A DNA stretch of 64,000 bases from Nostoc paludosum FACHB-159 (lineage in GTDB: Bacteria; Cyanobacteriota; Cyanobacteriia; Cyanobacteriales; Nostocaceae): positions 372,001-436,000 of the forward strand of contig NZ_JACJTU010000001.1 of NCBI RefSeq assembly GCF_014698835.1. Direction: 5' to 3'. The translations under genes were made by a program, and so were the position numbers. The notes below the pieces were generated by a model. It saw only the letters and a program-made list of their open reading frames with translations, did not search any database and was not told where the DNA came from. Numbering within the stretch: position 1 is the first letter of the stretch; each line of letters begins with the position of its first letter. Shown here piece by piece: positions 42,374 through 51,187 of the stretch.

Positions 42374-43099
42374 ATGAATGAGTGGTACAAAGAAGACCTG
42401 GCTTTTATTCATGATGTCGGTTACCGTGACTATGCTCTTAAGTCTGCACCTGGCATACTCAAAATATTGGCTGAAAACAAAATATCTGATGGACTAGTGG
42501 TTGATTTGGGTTGCGGTAGCGGCTTATGGGCGCAAGAATTGATCGAGGCTAATTATGATGTTTTGGGAGTCGATATTTCCGAGTCAATGATAAATATTGC
42601 CCGAAGTAGAGTCCCAAATGCTGAGTTTCGCATCGAATCATTATTTAAAACTGAGATTCCCCCGTGCAATGCTGTGACATCGATTAGTGAATGTCTCAGC
42701 TATGTGTTTGACGAAGATTGCGACCTTGTTCACCTCTTCCACCGCATATATAATGCCTTAACTCCTGGGGGTGTATTCATCTTCGACATTTCACAGACGG
42801 GACAAGTTATACCAGGAACCACAACCAAAGGTTTCACTGAAGGAGAAGACTGGCTAGTACTCGTTGAAAAGCACGAGGATATAGAACAAAAAACTTTGAC
42901 TCGTCGAATTATCACCTTCCGCAAAGTAGGCGAATACTATAGACGAGATGACGAAGTACACCACCAACGATTATACGACACAGCAACGATTACAAATCAA
43001 CTCCAGCAGGTAGGCTTTGAGGTTCAAACCAGCCGTAGTTATGGCGAATATGAACTATCGCCAGGTCATGCGGTGTTTATTGCACGTAAAGCCGGATAA
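42374..43099 (+). CDS. Class I SAM-dependent methyltransferase
   Basis: From ATG 42374 the product has 241 residues. SAM-binding motif I is VVDLGCGSGLWAQEL, followed by VLGVDISESMINIARS, and motif IV is AVTSISECLSYVFDED, with HRIYNALTPGGVFIFDIS further on. It is a Rossmann methyltransferase of the broad small-molecule type; no substrate can be inferred. No operon partner is visible. Its 3' end is followed by GGCAATAGGC repeats. Confidence 0.85.
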   Translation: MNEWYKEDLAFIHDVGYRDYALKSAPGILKILAENKISDGLVVDLGCGSGLWAQELIEANYDVLGVDISESMINIARSRVPNAEFRIESLFKTEIPPCNAVTSISECLSYVFDEDCDLVHLFHRIYNALTPGGVFIFDISQTGQVIPGTTTKGFTEGEDWLVLVEKHEDIEQKTLTRRIITFRKVGEYYRRDDEVHHQRLYDTATITNQLQQVGFEVQTSRSYGEYELSPGHAVFIARKAG

Positions 43100-43253
43100 A
43101 ACAGGCAATAGGCAAAAGGATTAACAATCTCTTGGTGTCTTTAAAATCAAGCCAAATGACTTGCTTGCTATTATTTATATGTATTTTAAGCCGACTTTAG
43201 GACATAAACCGAGCGTAAAATCCCAGCAGAGAGATACTTTCTTTGCCTGTTGC
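43100..43253. repeat. CAGGCAATAGGC repeats facing inverted copies
   Basis: CAGGCAATAGGC (43102-43113) after the methyltransferase stop faces CCTGTTGCCTATTGCCTGTT (about 43246-43265), which runs into the 3' end of the minus-strand gene at 43254. The same repeat ends pqqD and pqqE. Confidence 0.75.
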
Positions 43254-43673
43254 CTATTGCCTGTTGCCTGCTACATTAGCTTGAGCAACACGCGCTTCAA
43301 TATCTTCTAATGTTTGTAACAATAAACGCCTTGCTTGCAATTGCCAACCCCATTTCTGAATTCTGTAAGCTGATACAGTCCCAGCTACGGCGGCTAACAA
43401 GCCTATGGGTTGATTTAAAGAAATTCCCAGCAACAAACCTAAGCCAGCAATTCCCCAAAATGGTAAGGCTACGGTTTGTCTTTGTTCTTCGACAATTTGA
43501 GTAATTATATTAGATTTATTTGTAGCTAATAATGCTTCTTTAACTTGGCGCTGTTCGGCTGCCGATACCGATAAACCTATTTTACGGCGTAGTTTTTCCA
43601 TTTTCCGAGCATCAGTACTGTACTCAGTTAGCTCATCTTCTGCCATGAGCAGCAGCCTTTCTAATTGCGCCAT
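43254..43673 (-). CDS. Small membrane protein of unknown function
   Basis: The 139-residue protein has a charged helical N-terminus (LLMAEDELTEYSTDARKMEK) followed by two close hydrophobic helices (ALPFWGIAGLGLLLGISL and PIGLLAAVAGTVSAY) and a helical C-terminus. It is probably an inner or thylakoid membrane hairpin. No family is recognised. The last residues AGNRQ and the stop codon derive from the GGCAATAGGC repeat, as in PqqD and PqqE. It is encoded alone, convergent with the methyltransferase. Confidence 0.7.
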   Translation of the reverse strand: MAQLERLLLMAEDELTEYSTDARKMEKLRRKIGLSVSAAEQRQVKEALLATNKSNIITQIVEEQRQTVALPFWGIAGLGLLLGISLNQPIGLLAAVAGTVSAYRIQKWGWQLQARRLLLQTLEDIEARVAQANVAGNRQ

Positions 43674-44026
43674 TGTGGATTGTATCTAGTATTGCGATAC
43701 AGCCATTATCTCGAATAATTGTTATTTTTGGACTATAGCTAGGCATTTAATTGCACAATGTAAAATCCTGCGACTCTGACGAGATGGCTGCAAAATTTAC
43801 AATTAAATATGGGAAACATATACTACTAGTGGCAAAAACCGCCATAGATTAGAAATATACAGCTAATAGCGAAAGTCCTCTCAAGAGGAGTAAACCCTGT
43901 TAGTGTTATGTTTCTTAATAAACTTCAGTGGGATCAAACTAAAAGCCTGTGAAATTTATTTCTTGGCGGGAAATTAGACAGTAATAATTAGGCACTTAAA
44001 ACACATTAAATTAAGAGGTAATACAT
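43674..44026. other. Promoter region shared by the small membrane protein and ppsA
   Basis: This 353-bp gap separates divergent genes. It is AT-rich in the right half and carries an AAGAGGT stretch (44012-44018) that fits a ribosome binding site for ppsA. I see no repeat array and no clear promoter boxes. Confidence 0.5.
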
Positions 44027-46507
44027 ATGACTATAGTATCTACAAGCACTTTATCTCCATCTGACAAAGAACGATCGCTCATCCTCTGGTTTGATGAAGT
44101 TGGTATTAGTGATATTCCCTTAGTTGGTGGGAAAAATGCATCACTAGGTGAAATGATTCAACAATTAATACCCAAAGGCATTAATGTTCCTACAGGATTT
44201 GCTACCACTGCTTATGCTTATCGTTATTTCATTGAATCAGCGGGGTTAGAAACAAAGCTACGGAAATTATTTGCTGACTTGGATGTTGAGGATGTGAAAA
44301 ATTTACGAGAACGGGGCAAAAAAGCGCGATCGCTATTAATCCACACCCCATTTCCTGTAGAATTGCGAGAAGCGATCGCCGCAGCTTATCAAACCCTCTG
44401 TGAAAAATACAATGCAGAGACAGATGTCGCAGTCCGTTCTAGCGCCACCGCCGAAGATCTTCCCGACGCCAGTTTTGCCGGACAGCAAGAAACTTACCTC
44501 AATGTCGTTGGTGTGGAAGGAGTTTTAGCAGCTTGTCATAAATGCTTTGCTTCCATATTTACCGATCGCGCCATTTCCTATCGCCATACTAAAGGATTTG
44601 ATGACTTTAGCATAGCCCTTGCGGTTGGCGTACAAAAAATGGTGCGTTCTGATTTAGCAACCTCTGGGGTAATGTTCTCCATTGACACAGAAACCGGCTT
44701 TAAAGATGCAGCGTTAATTACAGCCGCCTACGGTTTAGGTGAAAACGTTGTTCAAGGGTCAGTAAATCCAGATGAATATTATGTTTTTAAACCAACTTTA
44801 AAAGCAGGTTTTCGCCCAATTATCGACAAAAAGTTGGGCAGTAAAGAACTGAAAATGATTTATGATGATGGCTCAAAATTTACTAAAAATGTATCTGTTC
44901 CTTTTAGAGAAAGAGGCAAATTTGCCCTCAGCGATGAAGAGATTTTAGAATTAGCAACTTGGGCGTGTTTAATTGAAGACCATTATTCCCAAGTCCACGG
45001 TATTTACACACCAATGGATATCGAATGGGCAAAAGATGGAATTACGAAACAACTTTTTATTGTCCAAGCTCGTCCCGAAACTGTCCAATCGCAGAAGAAA
45101 GGAAATGTATTACGGAGTTATCACTTAGTATTAGGGACTGGGGACTGGGGACTGGGCACTGGGGAAAAATCTTCTCACTCCCCACATCCTCTTGTCACCG
45201 GACGCGCAATTGGAGAAGCAATTAGTCAAGGAAAAGCACGTTTAATTTTAGATGTTCAAAAATTAGAACAATTTCAACCAGGGGAAGTTTTAGTAACAGA
45301 AAGAACTGACCCAGATTGGGAACCAATTATGAAACGTGCCAGTGCAATTGTGACTAATTCTGGTGGTAGAACATGTCACGCCGCCATTATTGCGCGAGAA
45401 TTGGGTGTACCGGCGATCGTTGGATGTGGCAATGCTACAGATGTCTTAAAAAATGGGCAAGAAATTACAATTTCTTGTGCAGAAGGCGAAGAAGGAAAAG
45501 TTTACGCAGGTTTATTACCTTTTGAAGTTGAAGAAGTCGCTTTAGAAAACTTACCCCGCACCCGCACGCAAATTTTAATGAATGTGGGTAATCCCCAAGA
45601 AGCATTAAGTTTATCGGCAATTCCCAACGATGGAGTCGGTTTAGCGCGGACAGAGTTTATTATTGCTAACCAAATCCAAGTTCATCCAATGGCATTGATT
45701 CAATATGATTCATTAAAAGATGAATTTGTCAAAGATAAAATTGCTAAGCTTACCACACTTTATGACGACAAACCTCAATATTTTGTGGATAAATTAGCCC
45801 AAGGCATTGGCAGAATTGCCGCAGCTTTTTATCCCAAACCAGTGATTGTGCGAATGTCAGATTTTAAGAGTAATGAATATGCAAATTTATTAGGTGGTCA
45901 ACAATTTGAACCCGATGAAGAAAACCCCATGCTTGGTTGGCGGGGGGCGGCGCGTTATTATGATGATGGTTACAGACAAGCTTTTGCCTTAGAATGTCAA
46001 GCCCTAAAGCGGGTACGCGAAGAAATGGGTTTGACGAATGTTATCCCCATGATTCCTTTTTGTCGCACTCCCGATGAAGGGCGATTAGTGTTAGCAGAAA
46101 TGGCAAAAAATGGTTTAAAGCAAGGTGTTAACGACTTGCAAGTTTATGTGATGTGTGAATTGCCCAGCAATGTAATTATGGCCCAAGAGTTTGCTGAGGT
46201 ATTTGATGGTTTTTCCATTGGTTCCAACGACCTAACTCAGTTGACATTGGGGTTAGATAGAGATTCAGCCTTGGTGGCGCGGTTGTTTGATGAACGCAGT
46301 GAAGGTGTGAAGCGAATGGTGAAAATGGCCATAGAAACCGCAAAAAAATGCGATCGCAAAATCGGTATTTGTGGACAAGCACCCAGCGATTACCCAGAAT
46401 TTGCCCAGTTTTTAGTTGAACAGGGAATTGATTCTATTAGTTTAAATCCAGATTCGGTGTTAAAGACAATGTTGGAAGTAGCAAAAGTTGAAGGTATTAA
46501 TTTGTAA
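44027..46507 (+). CDS. ppsA: Phosphoenolpyruvate synthase, with an in-frame repeat insertion
   Basis: PpsA converts pyruvate, ATP and water to PEP, AMP and phosphate in the cytoplasm. The 826-residue protein has the N-terminal ATP/pyruvate-phosphate dikinase domain (VGGKNASLGEM, VAVRSSATAEDLPDASFAGQ), the swivelling His domain with H451 in GGRTCHAAI, and the C-terminal TIM barrel (GLARTEFI, VYVMCELPSN, SIGSNDLTQLTLGLDRDS). Between the first two domains, residues about 368-390 (LGTGDWGLGTGEKSSHSPHP) are translated tandem heptamers and a core; the frame is kept and the flanks are standard, so the enzyme is probably active. AAGAGGT precedes the ATG. Confidence 0.95.
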   Translation: MTIVSTSTLSPSDKERSLILWFDEVGISDIPLVGGKNASLGEMIQQLIPKGINVPTGFATTAYAYRYFIESAGLETKLRKLFADLDVEDVKNLRERGKKARSLLIHTPFPVELREAIAAAYQTLCEKYNAETDVAVRSSATAEDLPDASFAGQQETYLNVVGVEGVLAACHKCFASIFTDRAISYRHTKGFDDFSIALAVGVQKMVRSDLATSGVMFSIDTETGFKDAALITAAYGLGENVVQGSVNPDEYYVFKPTLKAGFRPIIDKKLGSKELKMIYDDGSKFTKNVSVPFRERGKFALSDEEILELATWACLIEDHYSQVHGIYTPMDIEWAKDGITKQLFIVQARPETVQSQKKGNVLRSYHLVLGTGDWGLGTGEKSSHSPHPLVTGRAIGEAISQGKARLILDVQKLEQFQPGEVLVTERTDPDWEPIMKRASAIVTNSGGRTCHAAIIARELGVPAIVGCGNATDVLKNGQEITISCAEGEEGKVYAGLLPFEVEEVALENLPRTRTQILMNVGNPQEALSLSAIPNDGVGLARTEFIIANQIQVHPMALIQYDSLKDEFVKDKIAKLTTLYDDKPQYFVDKLAQGIGRIAAAFYPKPVIVRMSDFKSNEYANLLGGQQFEPDEENPMLGWRGAARYYDDGYRQAFALECQALKRVREEMGLTNVIPMIPFCRTPDEGRLVLAEMAKNGLKQGVNDLQVYVMCELPSNVIMAQEFAEVFDGFSIGSNDLTQLTLGLDRDSALVARLFDERSEGVKRMVKMAIETAKKCDRKIGICGQAPSDYPEFAQFLVEQGIDSISLNPDSVLKTMLEVAKVEGINL
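45134..45188. repeat. STRR composite inside the ppsA frame
   Basis: Four GGGACTG heptamers (45134-45161, the last GGCACTG), a core GGGGAAAAATCTTCTC and a C-rich arm ACTCCCCACATCCT. This is the same order (G-rich array, core, C-rich arm) as in the intergenic composites. Confidence 0.85.
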
Positions 46508-46520
46508 TTCGAGTAAATTT

Positions 46521-46940
46521 ATGCCAGCTAGAGACCGCTATCACGACAACTTAAAGAATGCCCTAATTAAAGATGGCTGGACTATTACAGACGATCCTTT
46601 TCATCTAAAGTGGGGTAAAAAAGATTTATACGTTGATTTGGGAGCCGAAAAATTACTAATAGCAGAAAAAGGAACCCAAAAGATAGCCGTTGAAATTAAG
46701 ACCTTCAGTGGTGACTCAGAAGTGGCAGACCTCGAACAGGCAATTGGTCAGTATTTTACTTACCTGGCTGTCATGACTCGTAATCATCCAGATAGAGTTT
46801 TGTATATTGCTGTTCATGAGGATATTTTTACTGACATTTTCGAGGAAGAACCGCTTGGTAAACTTATATTGGAAGACTACAAAATTCCTCTAATCGTTTT
46901 TAATCCAAAGCGGGAGGTTATAGTCCGATGGGTACTATAG
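46521..46940 (+). CDS. xisH: XisH, fdxN-element excision controlling factor
   Basis: From ATG 46521 the protein has 139 residues and closely fits XisH: PARDRYHDNLKNALIKDGWT, HLKWGKKDLYVDLGAEK and AVEIKTFSGDSEVADLEQA. D39, E58 and K60 form a PD-(D/E)xK-type nuclease core. XisH and XisI control excision of the fdxN element in Anabaena but occur widely as solo pairs in cyanobacteria, where their role is unknown. It lies 13 bp after ppsA and overlaps xisI by 13 bp. The frame is open back to 46488, inside ppsA, but that start is unlikely. Confidence 0.95.
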   Translation: MPARDRYHDNLKNALIKDGWTITDDPFHLKWGKKDLYVDLGAEKLLIAEKGTQKIAVEIKTFSGDSEVADLEQAIGQYFTYLAVMTRNHPDRVLYIAVHEDIFTDIFEEEPLGKLILEDYKIPLIVFNPKREVIVRWVL

Positions 46941-47287
46941 AGCAATACAGACAGCTAATTTGCAACATTCTTCTCGAACATACCAAAATACCTTACTCTT
47001 ATGGCGATATTCAGCATGAAACTATTTTTGATAAAGAGCAGGATCGATATTTGGTGATGATTCTTGGTCGAGAACCAGTCCCAGAACTTTCTCCAACTGC
47101 AACTCGTCGCGTACATGGCTGCCTGATTCACGTTGATATTATTGATGGTAAAATTTGGATTCAACGTGACGGCACTGAAGAGGGAATTGCAACAGAACTT
47201 GTCGGGGCAGGTATACCAAAGGATCGGATTGTATTAGGATTCCGGTCTGAGGAACTGAGGAAAGATTCCGAATTTGCTGTTGCATAA
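46928..47287 (+). CDS. xisI: XisI, partner of XisH
   Basis: The 119-residue protein matches XisI: YRQLICNILLEHTKIPYSYG, VMILGREPVPE, RVHGCLIHVDIIDGKIWIQR, DGTEEGIATELVGAGIPKDR and IVLGFRSEELR. It overlaps the 3' end of xisH by 13 bp, which points to coupled translation and a complex of the two. GGGAGG at 46911-46916 is a suitable ribosome binding site. There is no xisF recombinase and no sign of an fdxN element in the window. Confidence 0.95.
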   Translation: MGTIEQYRQLICNILLEHTKIPYSYGDIQHETIFDKEQDRYLVMILGREPVPELSPTATRRVHGCLIHVDIIDGKIWIQRDGTEEGIATELVGAGIPKDRIVLGFRSEELRKDSEFAVA

Positions 47288-47562
47288 CCAATTCAATGAC
47301 CAGCAATCATGTATTATGCTTGTGTAATTGTGCCTATTGCTTTTGACTGCTCAACCATAACTATCTTGGAGGATGTTTGTAAACTTTACCGTTGTATCGA
47401 TATACTCCAGAACAAGCTTTAAAAATGGGGAAATCACTTCTTAAAGTCTTTCTTTTTAAGGAGGATAATAGCGGATCTAAAGTTTTGGTTAGCTCAACCA
47501 CAACTTTTAAAACATCCCCTTAATATCTTGCAAAATAGTAACTTTGTTTAGTCAAAGCTAAA

Positions 47563-48111
47563 ATGACAAACCTGTTAGAAACCGATCGCTTAATAATTCG
47601 CAGTTGGATACCCGAACGCGATGCCGAACAAGCGTTTGCTATTTATAGCGACCCCGAAGTTACCTATTTTCTTGGTAATGGTTCTCGCGTCACGAGTATT
47701 GAGTCACAACGTCAGCGCTTAGTGGACAACTTGGAGCGATCGCAACGACGTAACAATGGTACTGGATCTTGGGCAATTGTCGAAAAGGAAACCACAACAA
47801 TTGTCGGAACTATCCTTCTCAAACCATTGCCCGACAAAGACGGCTTAGCCACTCAAGATTATGAAGTAGGTTGGCACTTACGGCGAGCATCTTGGGGTAA
47901 AGGATATGCAACCGAAGCAGGGCGAAGTATGCTCAACTACGGATTTAATGTTTTGAATTTGCCAGTAATTTATGCAGTAGTGAACCCAAAAAATCATGCC
48001 TCAATCCGTGTAACTCAAAGATTAGGGATGAAGCCAATAGGGCGAACAACAAAGTATTACGGTATTGAACTGCTCGTATTTGAACAAAATGCACTGGAAG
48101 GTAGGAAATAG
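47563..48111 (+). CDS. GNAT N-acetyltransferase (RimJ/RimL type)
   Basis: The 182-residue protein has the GNAT pattern of the RimJ/RimL group: [20 protein letters not shown] at the N-terminus, [40 protein letters not shown], where [10 protein letters not shown] is the acetyl-CoA loop, and [19 protein letters not shown]. It transfers acetyl from acetyl-CoA to an amine; the acceptor may be a protein N-terminus or a small molecule. No partner gene is evident. The stop is directly followed by a tandem-repeat composite. Confidence 0.9.
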   Translation: MTNLLETDRLIIRSWIPERDAEQAFAIYSDPEVTYFLGNGSRVTSIESQRQRLVDNLERSQRRNNGTGSWAIVEKETTTIVGTILLKPLPDKDGLATQDYEVGWHLRRASWGKGYATEAGRSMLNYGFNVLNLPVIYAVVNPKNHASIRVTQRLGMKPIGRTTKYYGIELLVFEQNALEGRK

Positions 48112-48318
48112 GGCATGGGGCATGGGGAGCAGGGGAGCAGGGGAGCAGAGGAGCAGAGGAGAGTTTTTGTACAAGTTCTTTCTCCTTTGCCCCTCTGCCC
48201 CTCCGCCTCTTGTGCGCCTTGCCCAATGCCCAATGCCCAATGCCCAATGCCCAATGCCCAATGCCCAATGCCCAATACCCAATGCCCAATGCCCAATGCC
48301 CAATGCCCAATACCCAAT
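48112..48318. repeat. STRR composite: GGGGAGCA array, core, CCCAATG heptamers
   Basis: GGGGAGCA octamers and relatives (about 48116-48160), a core with TTTTTGTACAAGTTCTTT, a C-rich arm (CCTTTGCCCCTCTGCCCCTC), and about 14 CCCAATG heptamers (48219-48318). The longest heptamer run in the window. It abuts the GNAT stop and ends 13 bp before the PMT start. Confidence 0.9.
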
Positions 48319-48330
48319 AACAATTGACTA

Positions 48331-49902
48331 ATGACTAAAAAATGGTTCCGAATTGGAATAGCGGGTGTATTTTTGATGTCACTTGCCTTACGGTTTTGGG
48401 GACTAGAAAGATTCAACACCCTGGTATTTGATGAAGTTTATTTTGCCAAATTTGGTAATAATTATCTTACGCATACGCCCTTTTTTAATGCTCATCCGCC
48501 GTTGAGTCAATATATGATTGGTATCGGCATTTGGATTGGCAGTCACATTCCTTTTTGGCACGATACGGTAAATGGGCTGACAGGTTCATTGCGATCGCCT
48601 TGGACTTATCGGTGGTTTAATGCCCTTACTGGCTCATTTATTCCTGTAGTTGTAGCTGCGATCGCTTATCAATTAAGTTATCGTCGTAGCTTTGCTTTGC
48701 TTGCAGGTTTTTTCACTGCTTGTGATGGCTTATTTCTTGTTGAATCTCGCTATGCCTTAAGTAATATTTATATCATCATATTTGGTTTATTAGGCCACTG
48801 GTTTTTATTATTAGCATTGGACAACCAAAATCAACGTCGTTGGTTTTGGTTAGTTCTTGCTGGCATTAATTTTGGTGCCTCAGTGGGAACAAAATGGAAT
48901 GGTTTATGGTTTCTTTTCGGCGCTTATCTTCTTTGGATAACAGCCTGGATAATTCAGGGAATTTATTCTTTTTCTAACTCCAAACTTCTTTTAACATCTC
49001 CCTCATTCAGCAACGTAGAGCAGCAAGAGAGTAGAAGTCTACCGCAGGAAGTAGGAGTTAGGAGTTATTCTTTCTCATCCCCCCATCTCCCCATCTCCTC
49101 ACCTCCCCATCTCCCCATCTCCCCACCTCAGACACCACTCCAAAATCTAACTCAATTAAATGTTTTCCAGATGTTTTTTTATCTGGGGATAATTCCAGCT
49201 TTTATTTATAGTATTATCTGGATTCCTCACCTGCAACTAGATAAAACATACGGATTTATCGCAGTACATCAGCAAATTTTGAAGTTTCATTTGCATTTGG
49301 GTGGTAATAGTTCAGATGTGCATCCTTATTGTGCCCCCTGGTACAAATGGCCTTTGATGACTCGACCAATGGCATATTATTATCAAACGGCTGGAAGTCT
49401 CAACGAACCACTACCGGTTATGGGGCCGCCTTTGCCTGCTGGTGCTGAAAAAGTTATTTATGATGTCCATGCAATGGGTAATCCATTTTTGTGGTGGTTT
49501 GGTGTTGCTGCGATTTTATTTTTAATCGGAATGCTGGTGTCGCAAGCCTTAATTCCTTGGGTAAAGGGAGAGCGTTTTTCTGTACCTGCAACTGTTGGCG
49601 TTGATACTTGGATTGCCTTGTATTTAGTAATAAATTATGCCGCTAATTTATTACCTTGGGTAAAAGTTACAAGGTGCGTTTTCATTTATCATTATATGTG
49701 TGCAGTGGTGTTTGTATTTTTAGCGATCGCTTGGTTTGTCGATCAGTGTCTTCGCAGTTATTATCAACAACTCCGCGCAGTAGGCGTCACCATCACTTTT
49801 ATAATTTTAGCTGCTTTTATTTTCTGGATGCCCATTTATTTAGGTTTACCCCTCTCCCCTAAAGGCTATTGGTTGCGGATGTGGTTCAAGTCTTGGGTTT
49901 AA
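48331..49902 (+). CDS. Dolichyl-phosphate-mannose-type protein mannosyltransferase (GT39)
   Basis: The 523-residue polytopic protein has the PMT signature near the N-terminus: [20 protein letters not shown] with the catalytic D34-E35, then [10 protein letters not shown], and about ten membrane helices. The C-terminal half has [20 protein letters not shown] and [11 protein letters not shown], as in bacterial PMTs. It would transfer mannose from polyprenyl phosphate to protein Ser/Thr at the outer face of the plasma membrane. Between helices, residues 235-267 ([20 protein letters not shown]) are translated octamer repeats inserted in frame. The preceding repeat leaves no clear ribosome binding site. 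Confidence 0.87.
   Translation: MTKKWFRIGIAGVFLMSLALRFWGLERFNTLVFDEVYFAKFGNNYLTHTPFFNAHPPLSQYMIGIGIWIGSHIPFWHDTVNGLTGSLRSPWTYRWFNALTGSFIPVVVAAIAYQLSYRRSFALLAGFFTACDGLFLVESRYALSNIYIIIFGLLGHWFLLLALDNQNQRRWFWLVLAGINFGASVGTKWNGLWFLFGAYLLWITAWIIQGIYSFSNSKLLLTSPSFSNVEQQESRSLPQEVGVRSYSFSSPHLPISSPPHLPISPPQTPLQNLTQLNVFQMFFYLGIIPAFIYSIIWIPHLQLDKTYGFIAVHQQILKFHLHLGGNSSDVHPYCAPWYKWPLMTRPMAYYYQTAGSLNEPLPVMGPPLPAGAEKVIYDVHAMGNPFLWWFGVAAILFLIGMLVSQALIPWVKGERFSVPATVGVDTWIALYLVINYAANLLPWVKVTRCVFIYHYMCAVVFVFLAIAWFVDQCLRSYYQQLRAVGVTITFIILAAFIFWMPIYLGLPLSPKGYWLRMWFKSWV
49058..49131. repeat. STRR composite inside the PMT frame
   Basis: A TAGGAGTTAGGAGTT arm (49052-49066) and core TATTCTTTCTC precede six CCCCATCT-type octamers at 49081-49128. 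Six octamers are 48 bp, exactly 16 codons, so the insertion keeps the frame. Confidence 0.85.
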
Positions 49903-50053
49903 GTTAGATAAAGTAGAATTGGTGAATGGGCTACGCCCCGCTGGGCTAACAGTAGTTAGGAGTCAAACAAGCTTTAAACTTGCCTTTGAGGCAATACTGC
50001 AATTGTTTAGAATTATTTTTACCACTTCCCCTACTCCCTATTACAATCAAGCT

Positions 50054-50851
50054 ATGAATTCTCCCTTTCCCGGAATGAATCCTTATTTAGAAAATCCTGT
50101 GTTTTGGGCAGAAGTACATCATCGATTGATTACAGCCTTAGCAGATACTATTGAGGAAAATATTCCGCCAGAATATAGAGTTGCAATTGAACAACGTACT
50201 TATTTAAGTGAAGATTCAGATTCTCTATTAGTTGGTATACCTGATGTTTCTGTTTTTACTAAACAAATATCATCTCAGCAATATTCAGTAACAAATAGCC
50301 AAACATCAACATCAGACGGTATTACAGTCATCATACCGTTACCAGAACATATTACAGAAAATTATTTAGAAATTCGAGAAGTTTCTACAGGTTTTGTAGT
50401 CACTTCTATCGAAGTTTTATCTCCTAAAAATAAACGCCCAGGTGAAGGTAGAAAGGCGTATGAATTAAAACGTAAACAAATTTTAGCTAGTCTTTCTAAT
50501 TTAGTCGAAATTGATTTTCTCAGAGCGGGAAAACCAATGTTAATTTTAGGAGAATTTCCACCAACAGATTATCAAATCATTGTTAGCAGAAGTGTCACGC
50601 GGCCTCAAGCTAAATTATACGGTTTTAGCATCAGAGAACCAATTCCTGTATTCCCATTACCTTTACAGTCAGAAGATACAGAACCAGTTTTAAATTTGCA
50701 ATCTTTGTTGCATGGTATCTACAATCGTGCCAGATATCATTTAGCAATTAATTATAATCAAGAACCAGTACCACCCCTAAAACCAGAAGATGCTTTATGG
50801 TCTGATATGCTTTTACGCGAACAAGGGTTAAGGACGAATTCAGATGTTTAA
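50054..50851 (+). CDS. DUF4058 family protein
   Basis: From ATG 50054 the product has 265 residues and begins MNSPFPGMNPYLENPVFWAE, the typical start of DUF4058, with YRVAIEQRTYL, YLEIREVSTGFVVTSIEVLS and PKNKRPGEGRKAYELKRKQI. The family is nearly confined to cyanobacteria and a few other phyla and its role is unknown. A frame is open back to 49919 over repeat DNA, which is not part of the family. Not in an obvious operon. Confidence 0.9.
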   Translation: MNSPFPGMNPYLENPVFWAEVHHRLITALADTIEENIPPEYRVAIEQRTYLSEDSDSLLVGIPDVSVFTKQISSQQYSVTNSQTSTSDGITVIIPLPEHITENYLEIREVSTGFVVTSIEVLSPKNKRPGEGRKAYELKRKQILASLSNLVEIDFLRAGKPMLILGEFPPTDYQIIVSRSVTRPQAKLYGFSIREPIPVFPLPLQSEDTEPVLNLQSLLHGIYNRARYHLAINYNQEPVPPLKPEDALWSDMLLREQGLRTNSDV

Positions 50852-51187
50852 TCATTAGTCAAATACATCAATGTGGTTTAATGACTAAAGACGATGTTCA
50901 TCGAAAATCTCTCACACTAATTTTAGACTTAACACAACTACATATATACAGAATTTTTTAATCACATAATTTTTATATTTCTTATCTGTATCTAACTTTC
51001 TTCACTGTTAAACTTTTAAAGCGAAAGCAGATCGTAAAAAGACTGTAATACGCAATACAAGGGCATGAAAAATTAGATACTAAGTAAAAATGATGAATTA
51101 AAATTACGAAAATTTTTACCTTCATTATTTTAAGTAATTATAGATACTCTAGTTTTGATGCTCCCCAACTGCACCAGGAGGATCGTC
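50852..51187. other. Upstream region of the phytochrome gene
   Basis: This 336-bp AT-rich gap has no repeat array and no recognised gene. AGGAGG at 51176-51181 is a strong ribosome binding site 6 bp before the ATG at 51188; it decides the start of cphA. The frame is open back to an ATG at 51155, which is not favoured. Confidence 0.6.

Noticed and set aside
45130..45190. Possible frameshift or pseudogene at the repeat in ppsA
   Set aside because: The frame is continuous and both flanking domains are complete, so it is an in-frame insertion.
46521..47287. XisH/XisI as evidence for an fdxN excision element here
   Set aside because: No xisF-type recombinase, no nif genes and no element borders; solo xisHI pairs are common in cyanobacteria.
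48219..48318. CRISPR-like appearance of the CCCAATG run and other arrays
   Set aside because: Units are 7-9 bp and directly adjacent, with no unique spacers and no cas genes.
47945..48419. Open frames on both strands at 47945-48419 and 48022-48331
   Set aside because: They are translated CCCAATG heptamers (repeats of MPNAQC or GIGHWAL); not genes.
51155..51187. Upstream ATG 51155 as the phytochrome start, which would add an N-terminal Cys
   Set aside because: AGGAGG sits just before ATG 51188, and only that start gives Cph1 numbering for C259 and H538; the upstream Cys is not in a BphP-type context.
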